Made by a program: the position numbers and the translations under genes. From positions 3,328,501 to 3,392,500 of the forward strand of contig NZ_CP028843.1 of assembly GCF_003058325.1 (NCBI RefSeq): DNA of 64,000 bases, given 5' to 3'. The notes under the pieces are model-generated. The model was not told where the DNA came from and ran no database searches. It saw only the letters and a list, made by a program, of their open reading frames with translations. The stretch's first letter is position 1; each line of letters begins with the position of its first letter. This DNA comes from Methylobacterium currus (GTDB taxonomy: Bacteria > Pseudomonadota > Alphaproteobacteria > Rhizobiales > Beijerinckiaceae). Below, one piece after another: positions 20,944-30,065 of the stretch.

Positions 20944-20981
20944 TGTCACGAAATTTTTGGTTTGCAAGATTTTTCGTAACA
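20944..20981 (-). promoter_or_regulatory. paaA promoter with inverted-repeat operator candidate
   Basis: TGTCACGAAA (20944-20953) and TTTCGTAACA (20972-20981) form an inverted repeat with one mismatch and an 18-base AT-rich centre, in the paaA-paaX gap. On the minus strand TTGCAA and TATTGA at 18 bases spacing form a plausible promoter, with one repeat arm inside the spacer. PaaX is the likely ligand because its gene is adjacent, but the half-site is my own reading, not a database consensus. Confidence 0.5.
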
Positions 20982-21018
20982 CGTTGCGGTGCAGCACCGC
21001 CGCGGGAGGGCGGCGCGG

Positions 21019-21873
21019 TCAGGCGGCGAACCGCGTCGCGAAGTCCGGTCCCGGCGGCGGGAGCGGCCCGGAATCGGTGGTGGCGTTCGCGTCGAGCCAT
21101 GCTTCCGCCGCCGGTGCGACGGCGCGGTAGATCGTGGCGCAGAGATCCCGCGCCGCGGCGCCCGGCCAGTCCTCCGGCAGCAGGTCGGCCGGCAGCAGCG
21201 GGTCCTTGAGGACGGCGCGGCGATATTCGTGGATCAGGAGGATGCGCAGCACCAACGCGTCGAGCCCGGACGGCGGATGCGCCGCCACGGCCGCTCCTGC
21301 CGCCGCGAAGGTGGCGTCGAACCGGACATAGCGCTCGGCCACCTCCGCCACCGGCCAGGCCCGGGCGGCGAGGCGCCGGGCGGTGACGGCGTCGTCGGGC
21401 CGGGCGGCAAGGCGCAGCATCCCCTCCCCGGCCCCCGCCGCGGGCATCGCCGCGATCATCAGGTCGGGCCCGAGGCTGCCATAGCCGGCACCCGCGAGTT
21501 CGGCCCTCAGGTCGCCCGCACCGTCGAGGACCAGGAGGTCGAAGGTGCCGGACCAGGCCGGGGCCGGCGGGCCGTAGATCCGGGCGGTCGCCCGCGCGAA
21601 GGCGGCGGCGCCGGAATCGGTCAGGCGGTAGAAGCTGTTGCGGCCGAGCTTCCAGCGCTCGAACCAATTGTCGGCGACGAGCCGCGACAGGGCGGTGCGC
21701 ACCACCCCGTCGCCGATGCGGAAGGCCCGGGTGATCGCCAGCAGCGATTCCAGCGACAGCACCCCGCCCCGGGGTACCACCGCGTCGCCGAAGAGTGTGA
21801 CCACCAAGGAGCCGGCGCGGATCGGCGTGCGGGCGTGGAAATGGTCGATGAGCGGCGCGAGGAGGTCGGGCAT
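21019..21873 (-). CDS. paaX: Phenylacetic acid operon repressor PaaX
   Basis: This 284-residue regulator represses paa genes until phenylacetyl-CoA binds. The N-terminal winged helix shows RAGSLVVTLFGDAVVPRGGVLSLESLLAI and VVRTALSRLVADNWFERWKLGRNSFYRL, split here across about residues 18-85, and the PaaX-like central and C-terminal domains follow. I chose ATG 21873 because PaaX proteins begin just before this helix. It lies upstream of paaA on the same strand and divergent from paaZ, so it could control both. Confidence 0.88.
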   Translation of the reverse strand: MPDLLAPLIDHFHARTPIRAGSLVVTLFGDAVVPRGGVLSLESLLAITRAFRIGDGVVRTALSRLVADNWFERWKLGRNSFYRLTDSGAAAFARATARIYGPPAPAWSGTFDLLVLDGAGDLRAELAGAGYGSLGPDLMIAAMPAAGAGEGMLRLAARPDDAVTARRLAARAWPVAEVAERYVRFDATFAAAGAAVAAHPPSGLDALVLRILLIHEYRRAVLKDPLLPADLLPEDWPGAAARDLCATIYRAVAPAAEAWLDANATTDSGPLPPPGPDFATRFAA

Positions 21874-21947
21874 TCCAGTCCTTCGCCGGGTCCTGCGGCA
21901 AGAGCAGGTCCCGTTAGCGGCACAGGCCCGGCCCTGTCGAGCCACGC

Positions 21948-21976
21948 TTGACCAACCGGCCGGTCGGTCAATAATG
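21948..21976 (+). promoter_or_regulatory. paaZ promoter with 24-base palindrome
   Basis: Bases 21948-21971 form a palindrome with one mismatched base pair per arm: TTGACCAACCGG then CCGGTCGGTCAA. Its left end is a -35-like TTGACC, and AATAAT follows at 16 bases as a -10. A regulator bound here would cover the promoter. The ACCGACCGGTCGGT-like symmetry resembles TetR-family operators more than known PaaX sites. No tetR gene is in the window. Confidence 0.6.
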
Positions 21977-22001
21977 GGCGCACAAGAACGGGAGGGACGC
22001 C

Positions 22002-24032
22002 ATGCGGCTGGAGAGCTACGTCCAGGGACGCTGGATCGCGCCGGGGGGAGACTGGACCGGCATCCACAGCGCCGTCACCGGTGCGGTGGTGGCAGAGGTC
22101 GCGGGCGGCGGGATCGCGATGGGCGAGGTGCTGGACCATGCGCGCCGGGTCGGCGGCCCGGCCCTGCGGCGCCTCACCTTCCACCAGCGCGCCGAGATGC
22201 TGAAGCGCCTGGCGACCTACCTCAACGAGCGCCGGGACGGGCTCTACGCCCTCTCCCACCAGACCGGCGCGACCCGAGCCGACAACCTGATCGACATCGA
22301 CGGCGGCATCGGGACCCTGTTCGTCTACGCCTCGAAGGGGCGGCGCGAATTGCCGAACACCACGTTCCTGATCGACGGCGCGGTGGAGCCGCTGTCGCGG
22401 GGCGGCAGCTTCGTCGGGCGCCACGTGATGACGTCGCGGACCGGCTGCGCCGTGCACATCAACGCGTTCAACTTCCCATGCTGGGGCCTCTTGGAAAAGC
22501 TCGCGCCCGCGATCCTCGCCGGCGTGCCGGTGGTGACGAAGCCCGCCACGATCACGGCCTACCTCGCCCACGCCCTGGTGCGGCTGATCGCCGAATCCGG
22601 CATCCTGCCCGAGGGCGCGCTGCAATGCGTGGTCGGGCCGACCGGCGACCTGTTCGATCATCTCACCGGCCAGGACGTGGTGTCGTTCACCGGCTCGGCC
22701 GAGACGGCGCAGACGCTCCAGCGCCATCCGGTGATCGCCCGCGAGGCGGTGCATTTCATCGCCGAGCGCGACTCGCTCAACGCCGCGATCTTGGGCCCGG
22801 ATGCCCGCCCGGGCACGCCGGAATTCGACCTCTACATCCGCGAGGTCGCGAAGGAGATGACCGTCAAGGCCGGGCAGAAATGCACGGCGATCCGCCGGGC
22901 GCTGGCGCCGCGGGCCCACATCCCGGCGGTGATCGAGGCCTTGCAGCAGCGCCTGGCTGCGGTGCGGATCGGCGATCCCGCCCGCGAGGGCGTGCGGATG
23001 GGGCCGGTGGTGGGCCTCGCGCAGCGCCGCGACGTGCTGGCCCGGGTCGAGGCGTTGCGGGCGGAGGCCGAGCTGATCTTCGGCGATCCGGCGCGCGTCA
23101 CCGTCGAGGGGGCGGATCCGGAGACCGGCGCCTTCCTGCCGCCGCTGCTGCTCCACTGCGCCGATCCCATCCGGGCCCGGCAGGTTCACGAGCTCGAGGC
23201 CTTCGGCCCGGTCTGCACCGTGATGGGCTATGACGGGCTGGAGGAGGCGGCGCTGCTTGCCAATCGCGGCGAAGGGAGCCTCGTCGCCTCGCTCTACACC
23301 CACGACCCGGCGGCGGCGGCGGACCTGGTCTTCGGGGTCGGGGCCTATCACGGCCGCCTCGTCGTCATCGACCGCGACTGCGCCAAGGAGCAGACCGGCC
23401 ACGGCTCGCCGATGCCGCACATGATGCATGGCGGCCCCGGCCGGGCCGGCGGCGGCGAGGAGCTCGGCGGCGTGCGCGCCTTGCACCACTACATGCAGCG
23501 CACGGCCCTCCAGGGCTCGCCCGCGATGCTGAGCCGGATCACGGGCAACTGGATCAAGGGCGCGCCGGAGACGGTCCTGCCGGAGCATCCGTTCCGCTGC
23601 CATTTCGAGGACCTGGAGATCGGCCGCAGCTTCCACTCGGCCGAGCGGGTGATCACGCTGGACGACATCGAGCACTTCGCCCACTTCACCGGCGACACCT
23701 TCTACGCCCATATGAGCGAGGAGGCGACGAAGGGCCACCCGTTCTTCCCCGGCCGGGTGGCGCACGGCTACCTGCTCCTGTCCTTCGCCGCCGGCCTGTT
23801 CGTCGATCCGGATCCGGGCCCCGTGCTGGCCAATTACGGCCTGGATTCCCTGCGCTTCCTCAAGCCGATCCAGCCCGGCGAGGCGATCCGGGTGCGGCTC
23901 ACCGCCAAGGAGAAGTCCCCGCGCAACGCGCAGTACGGCGAGGTGCGCTGGGACGTGGAGATCCAGACCGCGGCGGGCGAGACGGCGGCGACCTACGAGC
24001 TGCTGACGATGAACGCGATGCGGGGGGCGTGA
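22002..24032 (+). CDS. paaZ: Bifunctional oxepin-CoA hydrolase/aldehyde dehydrogenase PaaZ
   Basis: This 676-residue enzyme opens oxepin-CoA and oxidises the aldehyde in phenylacetate breakdown. The N-terminal aldehyde dehydrogenase (about 1-520) has FTGSAETA for the cofactor and the catalytic Cys in [11 protein letters not shown]. The C-terminal MaoC hydratase (about 535-676) has the motif [13 protein letters not shown] and [19 protein letters not shown] precedes the ATG. Both halves look complete. The pathway's other genes (paaG, paaJ, paaK and others) are not in the window. Confidence 0.95.
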   Translation: MRLESYVQGRWIAPGGDWTGIHSAVTGAVVAEVAGGGIAMGEVLDHARRVGGPALRRLTFHQRAEMLKRLATYLNERRDGLYALSHQTGATRADNLIDIDGGIGTLFVYASKGRRELPNTTFLIDGAVEPLSRGGSFVGRHVMTSRTGCAVHINAFNFPCWGLLEKLAPAILAGVPVVTKPATITAYLAHALVRLIAESGILPEGALQCVVGPTGDLFDHLTGQDVVSFTGSAETAQTLQRHPVIAREAVHFIAERDSLNAAILGPDARPGTPEFDLYIREVAKEMTVKAGQKCTAIRRALAPRAHIPAVIEALQQRLAAVRIGDPAREGVRMGPVVGLAQRRDVLARVEALRAEAELIFGDPARVTVEGADPETGAFLPPLLLHCADPIRARQVHELEAFGPVCTVMGYDGLEEAALLANRGEGSLVASLYTHDPAAAADLVFGVGAYHGRLVVIDRDCAKEQTGHGSPMPHMMHGGPGRAGGGEELGGVRALHHYMQRTALQGSPAMLSRITGNWIKGAPETVLPEHPFRCHFEDLEIGRSFHSAERVITLDDIEHFAHFTGDTFYAHMSEEATKGHPFFPGRVAHGYLLLSFAAGLFVDPDPGPVLANYGLDSLRFLKPIQPGEAIRVRLTAKEKSPRNAQYGEVRWDVEIQTAAGETAATYELLTMNAMRGA

Positions 24033-24050
24033 CGGACGCCTCGCGCCCGG

Positions 24051-24103
24051 CCCCTCCCCCCACTGCGGGGGAGGGTGGCGAGCGCAGCGGGACGAAGTCC
24101 CGC
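24051..24103. repeat. Hairpin repeat, second subtype, between convergent genes
   Basis: CCCTCCCCC/GGGGGAGGG at about 24052-24076 is followed by GGTGGCGAGCG and a perfect GCGGGAC-GAA-GTCCCGC hairpin at 24087-24103. The GGGGGAGGGTGGCGAGCG string also occurs at 27030. It sits between the ends of paaZ and the DHDPS-family gene and may help end both transcripts, though there is no T run. Confidence 0.65.
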
Positions 24104-24135
24104 CGAGAGGAGCAGACCGTCGGCGAAGGTCGGCG

Positions 24136-25032
24136 TTACGCCGCGAGCTTCAGGGCGGGGCGGCGCTCCAGGGCCCTGCGCACGATCGTCTCGACCTCGG
24201 CCCGGCGCTGGCCGACGAGGGGCTTGCGCGGCGCCCGGACATGCTCGGTCGAGCCGAGGGCGTAGGCCTCCGCGAGCTTGATGTTCTGGACGAGGAAGGT
24301 GGAGACGTCGAGGTCGAGGAGCGGGCGGAACCAGCGATAGATCTCGAGGGCCTCGGCGGTCCGCCCGGCCTTCATCAGCCGGTAGATCGCCACGGTCTCC
24401 TCCGGGAAGGCGCAGACGAGACCCGCGACCCAGCCGACGGCGCCGACGCTCAGCGCCTCGAAGGCGAGGTTGTCGACGCCGGTCAGCACCGCGAAGCGGT
24501 CGCCGAAATGGTTGATGATCTCGGTGGTGCGGCGGATGTCGTCGGAGGATTCCTTGATGGCGACGAAGCGCGCGTCGCCGGCCAGCCGCTCCATGATCCG
24601 GGGCGTCACGTCGACCCGGTAGGCGATGCGGTTCGAATAGATCATCACCGGCAGGTCGCCCGCCGCCGCGACGGCACGCAGGGTTGCGACGGTCTCGTCC
24701 TCGTCGGTGTGGTAGATCGGGCTCGGCACCACCATCAGGCCGGCGGCGCCGGCCTTGGCGGCCCTGGCCGCGAGCGTGCAGGCCTCGCGGGTGCCGGCCT
24801 CCGAGACGGTGAGCAGCACCGGATGGGGCCCGGCGACCGACAGGGCGGTCCTGAGCACGTCGAGGCGCTCGTCCTGCGACAGCATCGGGCCCTCGCCCAG
24901 CGAGCCGCAGACGATGAGCCCGTCGCAGCCGGCCTCCATCTGGAGGGCGAAGCAGCGCTCCATCTCGGCGTGGTCGAGGGCGCCGTCGGCGGTGAACTTG
25001 GTGGTGACGGCGGGGAGGACGCCTGTCCACAT
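24136..25032 (-). CDS. DHDPS-family lyase/aldolase, substrate unknown
   Basis: This 298-residue class I lyase of the DapA/NAL family forms a Schiff base with its substrate through the Lys in FVAIKESSDD (about residue 160). GSLGEGPMLS and MIYSNRIAYRVDVTP are the other conserved loops. Canonical DapA has a YNVPGRT-type loop, so this is probably not lysine biosynthesis. It is the last gene of a liv-type ABC operon, 42 bases after livM, which suggests it breaks down the imported compound. The MWTGVLPAVTT start resembles pyrroline-4-hydroxy-2-carboxylate deaminases of hydroxyproline pathways. That assignment is an inference from memory. Confidence 0.8.
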   Translation of the reverse strand: MWTGVLPAVTTKFTADGALDHAEMERCFALQMEAGCDGLIVCGSLGEGPMLSQDERLDVLRTALSVAGPHPVLLTVSEAGTREACTLAARAAKAGAAGLMVVPSPIYHTDEDETVATLRAVAAAGDLPVMIYSNRIAYRVDVTPRIMERLAGDARFVAIKESSDDIRRTTEIINHFGDRFAVLTGVDNLAFEALSVGAVGWVAGLVCAFPEETVAIYRLMKAGRTAEALEIYRWFRPLLDLDVSTFLVQNIKLAEAYALGSTEHVRAPRKPLVGQRRAEVETIVRRALERRPALKLAA

Positions 25033-25074
25033 GGGTCGGTCTCCTGAGGTTGTCGTGACGGTGGATCGAAGGGG

Positions 25075-26067
25075 TCAGGCCGCCTCGGCGACCGGGGGAT
25101 GCTCCGGCTCGGGCAGGGGCTTCGCCGCCCGGGCGGCGCGGCGCTGGCGCCAGTGCAGCCCCTCGCCGACGACGCCGCGGCGGAAGAACGAGACGCACAG
25201 GATGAAGATCAGGCCGATCACCACCGTGACGAGGTCGCCGATGGTAGCGAGATAGTTCTGCAGGCCCACCACCAGGGCGGCGCCGACGAGCGGCCCGAAC
25301 AGGGTGCCGACGCCGCCGAGCAAGGTCATCAGCACGACCTCGGTCGAGGTGTGCAGCGAGACGTCGTTGAGCGAGACGAGGCCGAAGACCAGGGCCTTGA
25401 GGGCGCCCGCATAGCCGGCGAGCGCCGCCGAGAGCACGAAGGCGAGGAGCTGGAAGCGGGCGGCGTCGTAGCCGAGCGACACCGCCCTCGCCTCGTTGTC
25501 GCGCACCGCCTGGAGGATCTGGCCGAAGGGCGAGTGCACCACCCGGTCGATGAACAGGAAGCCGGCGGCGAATAGCGCGAGCGCGACGTAGTACATCGCG
25601 GTGTCGCTGGAGAGGTCGACGAGGCCCAGAAGCGTGCCGCGCGGGATGCCCTGGAGGCCGTCCTCGCCGCCGGTCCAGCCGACCTGCACCGCCAGGAAGT
25701 AGACGATCTGCGACAGCGCCAGCGTGATCATCGCGAAGTAGATGCCGCGCCGGCGGATCGCGAGGCCCCCGATGGCGACGCCGACGAGGCCTGCGGCCGC
25801 GACGCCCGCCGCGAAGGCCGCCGGCACCCCGAGCGGGTGGGCGCCGAACCGGATCATCAGCGCGCCGGTCACGTAGCCGGCAGTGCCCAGGAAGGCGGCG
25901 TGGGCGAAGGAGACGAGGCCGGTGAAGCCGAGCAGCAGGTTGAACGCGCAGGCGAAGAGCCCGTAGGCCATCACCTTCATGACGAAGATCGGGTAGATCA
26001 GCCCCGGCACCAGCGGCACCAGGACGAGCAGCGCGACGAGGACGGAAAACAGGGTCCTGGTGCTCAT
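25075..26067 (-). CDS. livM: Branched-chain-type ABC transporter permease LivM
   Basis: This 330-residue permease has about nine or ten hydrophobic helices and the LivM signature segments YGLFACAFNLLLGFTGLVSFAHAAFLG and VRDNEARAVSLGYD with the transporter-coupling loop. The C-terminal tail is long, charged and Pro-rich. It is one base after livH stops, so the two are translated together. The imported substrate is unknown; the family handles amino acids, amides and aromatic acids. Confidence 0.9.
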   Translation of the reverse strand: MSTRTLFSVLVALLVLVPLVPGLIYPIFVMKVMAYGLFACAFNLLLGFTGLVSFAHAAFLGTAGYVTGALMIRFGAHPLGVPAAFAAGVAAAGLVGVAIGGLAIRRRGIYFAMITLALSQIVYFLAVQVGWTGGEDGLQGIPRGTLLGLVDLSSDTAMYYVALALFAAGFLFIDRVVHSPFGQILQAVRDNEARAVSLGYDAARFQLLAFVLSAALAGYAGALKALVFGLVSLNDVSLHTSTEVVLMTLLGGVGTLFGPLVGAALVVGLQNYLATIGDLVTVVIGLIFILCVSFFRRGVVGEGLHWRQRRAARAAKPLPEPEHPPVAEAA

Positions 26068-26068
26068 C

Positions 26069-26974
26069 TCACGCCTCCCGCCCGAACAGGCCGGCCGGGC
26101 GCATGAGCAGCGCCAGGGCCATGATGACGAAGACCACCACCGTCGAGGCCTCCGGGTAGACCACCTTGGTCAGGCCCTCGATCAGGCCGAGGCCGAGGCC
26201 GGTCAGCATCGCCCCGAGGATCGAGCCGAGGCCGCCGATCACCACCACGGCGAACACGATGTTGAGCAGGCTCCCGCCCATCAGCGGAGTGATCTGCATG
26301 ATGGGGGCGGCCAGCACCCCGGCGATGCCGGCGAGCGCCACCCCGAAGCCGTAGGTCAGGGTGATCAGCACCGGCACGTTGATGCCGAAGGCCTGGAGCA
26401 GCCGCGGGTTCTCGGTGCCGGCGCGCAGATAGGCGCCGAGCTTGGTGCGCTCGAACAGGTACCAGGTGGAAAGGCAGATCAGCAGCGAGGCCGCGACCAC
26501 GAACACCCGGTATTTCGGCAGCAGCATGAAGCCGACATCGACCGGGCCCTGAAGGATCTCCGGCGGCTCGTAGCCCTGGCCGGAGACACCGAAAAAGTAC
26601 CGGAAGCCCCCCTCCATCACCAAAGCCACGCCGAAGGTGAGGAGCAGGCCGTAGAGGTGGTCGAGGTGGTAGAGCCGGCGCAGCAGGGTGCGCTCGATCG
26701 CCATGCCGAACACCGCGACGAGGGCCGGGGCGAGCACCAGGGCGAGCCAGAAATTCACCTGGAGGTCGGGCTGCCCGAGCCAGGGGCCGACCTGCGTCAG
26801 CCCGATCCAGGCCAGGAACGCCGCCATCATGAACTGCGCCCCGTGGGTGAAGTTGATGATGTTGAGGAGTCCGAAGATGATCGCCAGCCCCATGCTCAGC
26901 ATGGCGTAGAAGCAGCCGCCGATGAGCCCGATGGTGAGCTGGGCCATGAAGGCCTGGAGGGTGATGTCCGACAT
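26069..26974 (-). CDS. livH: Branched-chain-type ABC transporter permease LivH
   Basis: This 301-residue permease has seven to eight hydrophobic helices and LivH blocks GCFYAMLSMGLAIIFGLLNIINFTHG near the start and RTKLGAYLRAGTENPRLLQAFGI for ATPase coupling. It is the first permease gene after the binding-protein gene, separated from it by about 217 bases that hold a hairpin repeat. It forms the membrane channel with LivM. Confidence 0.9.
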   Translation of the reverse strand: MSDITLQAFMAQLTIGLIGGCFYAMLSMGLAIIFGLLNIINFTHGAQFMMAAFLAWIGLTQVGPWLGQPDLQVNFWLALVLAPALVAVFGMAIERTLLRRLYHLDHLYGLLLTFGVALVMEGGFRYFFGVSGQGYEPPEILQGPVDVGFMLLPKYRVFVVAASLLICLSTWYLFERTKLGAYLRAGTENPRLLQAFGINVPVLITLTYGFGVALAGIAGVLAAPIMQITPLMGGSLLNIVFAVVVIGGLGSILGAMLTGLGLGLIEGLTKVVYPEASTVVVFVIMALALLMRPAGLFGREA

Positions 26975-27015
26975 GGGGGGACCGGGGGAGACTTGAGCGG
27001 GACGGTTCAGTTCAT

Positions 27016-27178
27016 CCCCCCGCTCTGCGGGGGAGGGTGGCGAGCGGAGGGAGCCGGGAGAGGGGACGCCGCTTCTGGAGAGGTCGGGTGCTTCATGAAG
27101 GCGACACCCGGATTGGCGTCGCGCTACCCCTCTCCCGCCCGGCTCCGCCGGGCACCCTCCCCCGCAGAGGGGGGAGGG
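27016..27178. repeat. Composite hairpin repeat, second subtype (binding protein-livH)
   Basis: CTCTGCGGGGGAGGGTG (from 27023) and CACCCTCCCCCGCAGAG (to about 27170) are inverted copies about 150 bases apart, with GGGAGAGGGG and CCCCTCTCCC inside. The whole can fold as one long stem or two hairpins. It fills the spacer between the substrate-binding-protein gene and livH. Confidence 0.8.
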
Positions 27179-27191
27179 TTAAGCGGCAGCG

Positions 27192-28412
27192 CTACCCCTT
27201 CACGTTCAGCGGGCAGGCGTCGCTCGGCTTCGGGTAGACGTCGTCGCCCTTGAGCACCGCCTTGACGTGGTAGAAGTCCCAGTCGCGCTTCGACTCCGCC
27301 GGCTTCTTCACCTGGAGCAGCAGCAGGTCGTGCACCAGCGCGCCGTCGGCCCGCAGGTGACCGTTGCGGATCACCGCGTCGTCGATGGTCATGGAGCGCA
27401 GCTGGCTCATCACCGCCCCGGCCTCGTCGGTGCCGGCCGCTTGAACCGCCTTCAGGTAGCTCAGCACCGCCGAGTAGATCGCGGCCTGCGAGGCGCTCGG
27501 CATCCGCTTCATCTTGGCGAAGTACTTTTCCGCGAAGGCACGCGAGCGGTCGTCGTAATCCCAGTAGAACGCTTCCGTCAGATACATGTCCTGGGCCTTG
27601 GCGAGGCCGAGGCTCTTCACGTCGGTGATGTAGGTGAGGAGCGGCGCGATCACCTGCTTGTCGCTGCGGCCGATGCCGTATTCGGCGGCCTGCTTGACGG
27701 CGTTGATGGTGTCGCTGCCGGCATTGGCCAGCGCGATCACCTGGGCGCCCGTGCCTTGCGCCTTCAGCATGTAGGACGAGAAGTCGCCGCCCGGGAAGGG
27801 ATGGCGCGACGTGCCCAGCACCTTGCCGCCCTCCGCCTCGACCACCGCGGCGGCGTCCTTCTCCAGCGAGTGGCCGAAGGTGTAGTCGGCGGTGACGAAG
27901 TACCAGCTCTTGCGTCCGGCCTTCAGCAGCGCCTTGGCGGTGCCGGCGGCGAGCGCGTAGGTGTTGACCATCCATTGCGCGCTCAGGGGCGAGCACTTGT
28001 CGGTGATGGCCGCCATGGCGACGCCGGCCGAGAGCATCGTCACCCGGTTCTTCTGCCGCGCGATCTCCATCACGGCGAGCGCCGTCGAGGAGGTCGGGAA
28101 GTCGGCGATCATGTCGACCTTGCCCTGGTCGAACCACTCGCGGGCGAGGTTGGCGGCGATGTCGGGCTTGTTCTGGTGGTCGGCGGCGACGAGCTCGACG
28201 GGCGCGCCCAGCACCTTGGCCCCCATCTCGTCGATGGCGATCTGCGCCGCCACCGCCGAGCCGCGGCCCGTGAAGTCGGAATAGATCCCCGACAGGTCGT
28301 TGAGGATGCCGACCTTCACCACCCCGTCGCTGACCTTGTCGGCGGCGAGAGCCCCCGTGGCCAGAACGGCGAGCGACAGCCCGAGGGCGCACCCGATGAC
28401 ACGCGACCGCAT
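27192..28412 (-). CDS. Periplasmic substrate-binding protein, Liv type
   Basis: This 406-residue protein has a signal peptide (MRSRVIGC then a hydrophobic run ending ATGALAAD; cleavage after about residue 23) and the type I periplasmic fold of the Liv/amide family: VKVGILNDLSGIYSDFTG at the start and KSWYFVTADYTFGHSLEKD in the middle. It captures the ligand for LivHMGF. It lies after livF with a 54-base gap. Family members of this type often bind amino acids or aromatic acids; the ligand cannot be read from the sequence. Confidence 0.9.
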   Translation of the reverse strand: MRSRVIGCALGLSLAVLATGALAADKVSDGVVKVGILNDLSGIYSDFTGRGSAVAAQIAIDEMGAKVLGAPVELVAADHQNKPDIAANLAREWFDQGKVDMIADFPTSSTALAVMEIARQKNRVTMLSAGVAMAAITDKCSPLSAQWMVNTYALAAGTAKALLKAGRKSWYFVTADYTFGHSLEKDAAAVVEAEGGKVLGTSRHPFPGGDFSSYMLKAQGTGAQVIALANAGSDTINAVKQAAEYGIGRSDKQVIAPLLTYITDVKSLGLAKAQDMYLTEAFYWDYDDRSRAFAEKYFAKMKRMPSASQAAIYSAVLSYLKAVQAAGTDEAGAVMSQLRSMTIDDAVIRNGHLRADGALVHDLLLLQVKKPAESKRDWDFYHVKAVLKGDDVYPKPSDACPLNVKG

Positions 28413-28466
28413 GATTCCCGCCTCCTGTGACCCTGCCGAATGAAAGCTCGTTTCGCGAAAGGCCCG

Positions 28467-29171
28467 TCAGATTCCGAGCAGCCGGCCGACCTCCTCCTCC
28501 CGCGCCGCGACCTCGTCCGCCGCGATCTCCGCGGCGATGCGGCCGTGCTCGACCACGTAGTGGCGGTCGGCGAGGTGGCGGGCGAAGTGGAAGTTCTGCT
28601 CGACCAGCACGATGGTGAAGCCGCGGCTCTTGAGCAGCGCCACGGCGCGCCCCAATGCCTCGACGATCACCGGCGCCAGCCCCTCGGTGATCTCGTCGAG
28701 GAGCAGGATGCGGGCGCCGGTCGTCAGGATGCGCCCGAGCGCCAGCATCTGCTGCTCGCCGCCCGAGAGCCGGCCGCCATAGCTGTCGGCGCGCTCGGCG
28801 AGGTTGGGAAAGAGCGCCAGCACCTCGTCCAGCGGCAGGCCGCCCTCGCCGAGGCGCGGCAGCAGGGTCAGGTTCTCGCGGGTGGTCAGCGTGCGGTAGA
28901 CGCCGCGCTCCTCCGGGCAATAGCCGAGGCCGAGGCGGGCGATGCGGTGGGGCGGCAGCCGGATCGCCTCCCGCCCCCGCACCCGCACCGAGCCGGCGCG
29001 CCGGTCGGTGAGGCCGAGGATCGCCCGGAGCGTCGTGGTGCGCCCGGCGCCGTTGCGGCCGATCAGCGTCACGCACTCGCCCTCGCGCACCGTGAGGTCG
29101 ACGCCGTGGAGCACGTGGCTCTCGCCGTACCAGGCCTGGAGGCCGCGCGTCTCGAGGACGGTCTCAGCCAT
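28467..29171 (-). CDS. livF: Liv-type ABC transporter ATPase LivF with Arg in Walker A
   Basis: This 234-residue ATPase has signature LSGGEQQM, Walker B RILLLDEITEGLAP and a switch His in VLVEQNFHF (Gln/Asn type as in LivF). The Walker A reads GRNGAGRTTT: the invariant Lys is Arg (codon CGC), an unusual change at the phosphate-binding residue. The ATG overlaps the livG stop by eight bases (ATGGCTGA). Either this subfamily tolerates Arg or the LivG site does most of the ATP work. Confidence 0.9.
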   Translation of the reverse strand: MAETVLETRGLQAWYGESHVLHGVDLTVREGECVTLIGRNGAGRTTTLRAILGLTDRRAGSVRVRGREAIRLPPHRIARLGLGYCPEERGVYRTLTTRENLTLLPRLGEGGLPLDEVLALFPNLAERADSYGGRLSGGEQQMLALGRILTTGARILLLDEITEGLAPVIVEALGRAVALLKSRGFTIVLVEQNFHFARHLADRHYVVEHGRIAAEIAADEVAAREEEVGRLLGI

Positions 29172-29916
29172 GCCCGCCCCCCAGATAGGCGGCGCGCACC
29201 GCCGGATCGCTCGAGACGGCGGCGTAAGCCCCCTCGGCCAGGATCTCACCGCGCTGGAGCACCGTGATCGTGTCGCAGAGGTCGGCCACCACCGACATGT
29301 TGTGCTCCACCATCAGGATGGTGCGTCCCGTCGCGATGCGCCGGATCAGCCGCTTGATGCGGTCGACATCCTCGATCGCCATGCCCTGCGTCGGCTCGTC
29401 GAGGAGCAGGAAGGGCGGGTCGAGGGCGAGCGTCGTGGCGATCTCGAGGGTGCGCTTGCGGCCGTAGGAGAGATCGGCGGCCCGGGCCTCGGCGGCCTCG
29501 GCGAGGCCGACCTCGGAAAGGAGCCGCATCGCCTCCTCGTCGAGCACCCGCAGCGTGCGGCCGGAGCGCCAGAACCGGTACTGCGTGCCGAGCCGCCGCT
29601 GCAAAGCCACCCGGACGTTGTCGCGCACCGAGAGGTTCGGGAAGATCGCCGAGATCTGGAACGAGCGCACCAGACCGCGCCGGGCGATGGCCGCCGAGCT
29701 CTCGCGGGTGATGTCCTGACCCTCGTAGAGGATCTGCCCCTCGGTCGGCACGTGGACCTTGGTGAGCAGATTGAACACCGTGGTCTTGCCGGCACCGTTC
29801 GGGCCGATCAGCGCGTGGATCGCGTGCCGCCGGACCTTCAGGTCGAGCCCCCGCACCGCCCGGAAGCCACCGAACGCCTTGGTCAGCCCCCTGGTCTCGA
29901 GTGCGGTGTCGGACAC
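29164..29916 (-). CDS. livG: Liv-type ABC transporter ATPase LivG
   Basis: This 250-residue ATPase has a normal Walker A GPNGAGKTT, a LivG-type signature ADLSYGRKRTLEIATTL, Walker B FLLLDEPTQGM and the switch His in VEHNM. Start chosen at GTG 29916, where the family begins (SDTALETRGLTKAFGGF). It is first in the order livG-livF-binding protein-livH-livM-lyase, all on the minus strand with short gaps or overlaps. Confidence 0.92.
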   Translation of the reverse strand: MSDTALETRGLTKAFGGFRAVRGLDLKVRRHAIHALIGPNGAGKTTVFNLLTKVHVPTEGQILYEGQDITRESSAAIARRGLVRSFQISAIFPNLSVRDNVRVALQRRLGTQYRFWRSGRTLRVLDEEAMRLLSEVGLAEAAEARAADLSYGRKRTLEIATTLALDPPFLLLDEPTQGMAIEDVDRIKRLIRRIATGRTILMVEHNMSVVADLCDTITVLQRGEILAEGAYAAVSSDPAVRAAYLGGGHG

Positions 29917-29947
29917 GGTGCGATCCTTCGCGGCGCCATGATTCGTA

Positions 29948-29975
29948 GATTGTATAAAATATTCGATCTGGTCAA
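29948..29975 (-). promoter_or_regulatory. livG promoter/GntR operator candidate
   Basis: In an AT-rich patch upstream of livG, the minus strand has TTGACC (29975-29970) and TACAAT (29954-29949) at a short 15-base spacing. The plus-strand TTGTATAAAA over the -10 matches TTGTATACGA upstream of gntR, as expected if the same regulator binds both. Spacing is suboptimal, so this is tentative. Confidence 0.4.
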
Positions 29976-30065
29976 GCGGGCCCTGCGGGCGATCCGATCC
30001 CTGCCGTCGGCTCGGCGGCGATGGACGTGGAAGCGGGACTCGGGTCGCGAGCCGTCGCAGCGCCC

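Noticed and set aside
24136..25032. Assignment as DapA of lysine biosynthesis
   Set aside because: The substrate loop differs and the gene is the last in a transporter operon under a GntR regulator.
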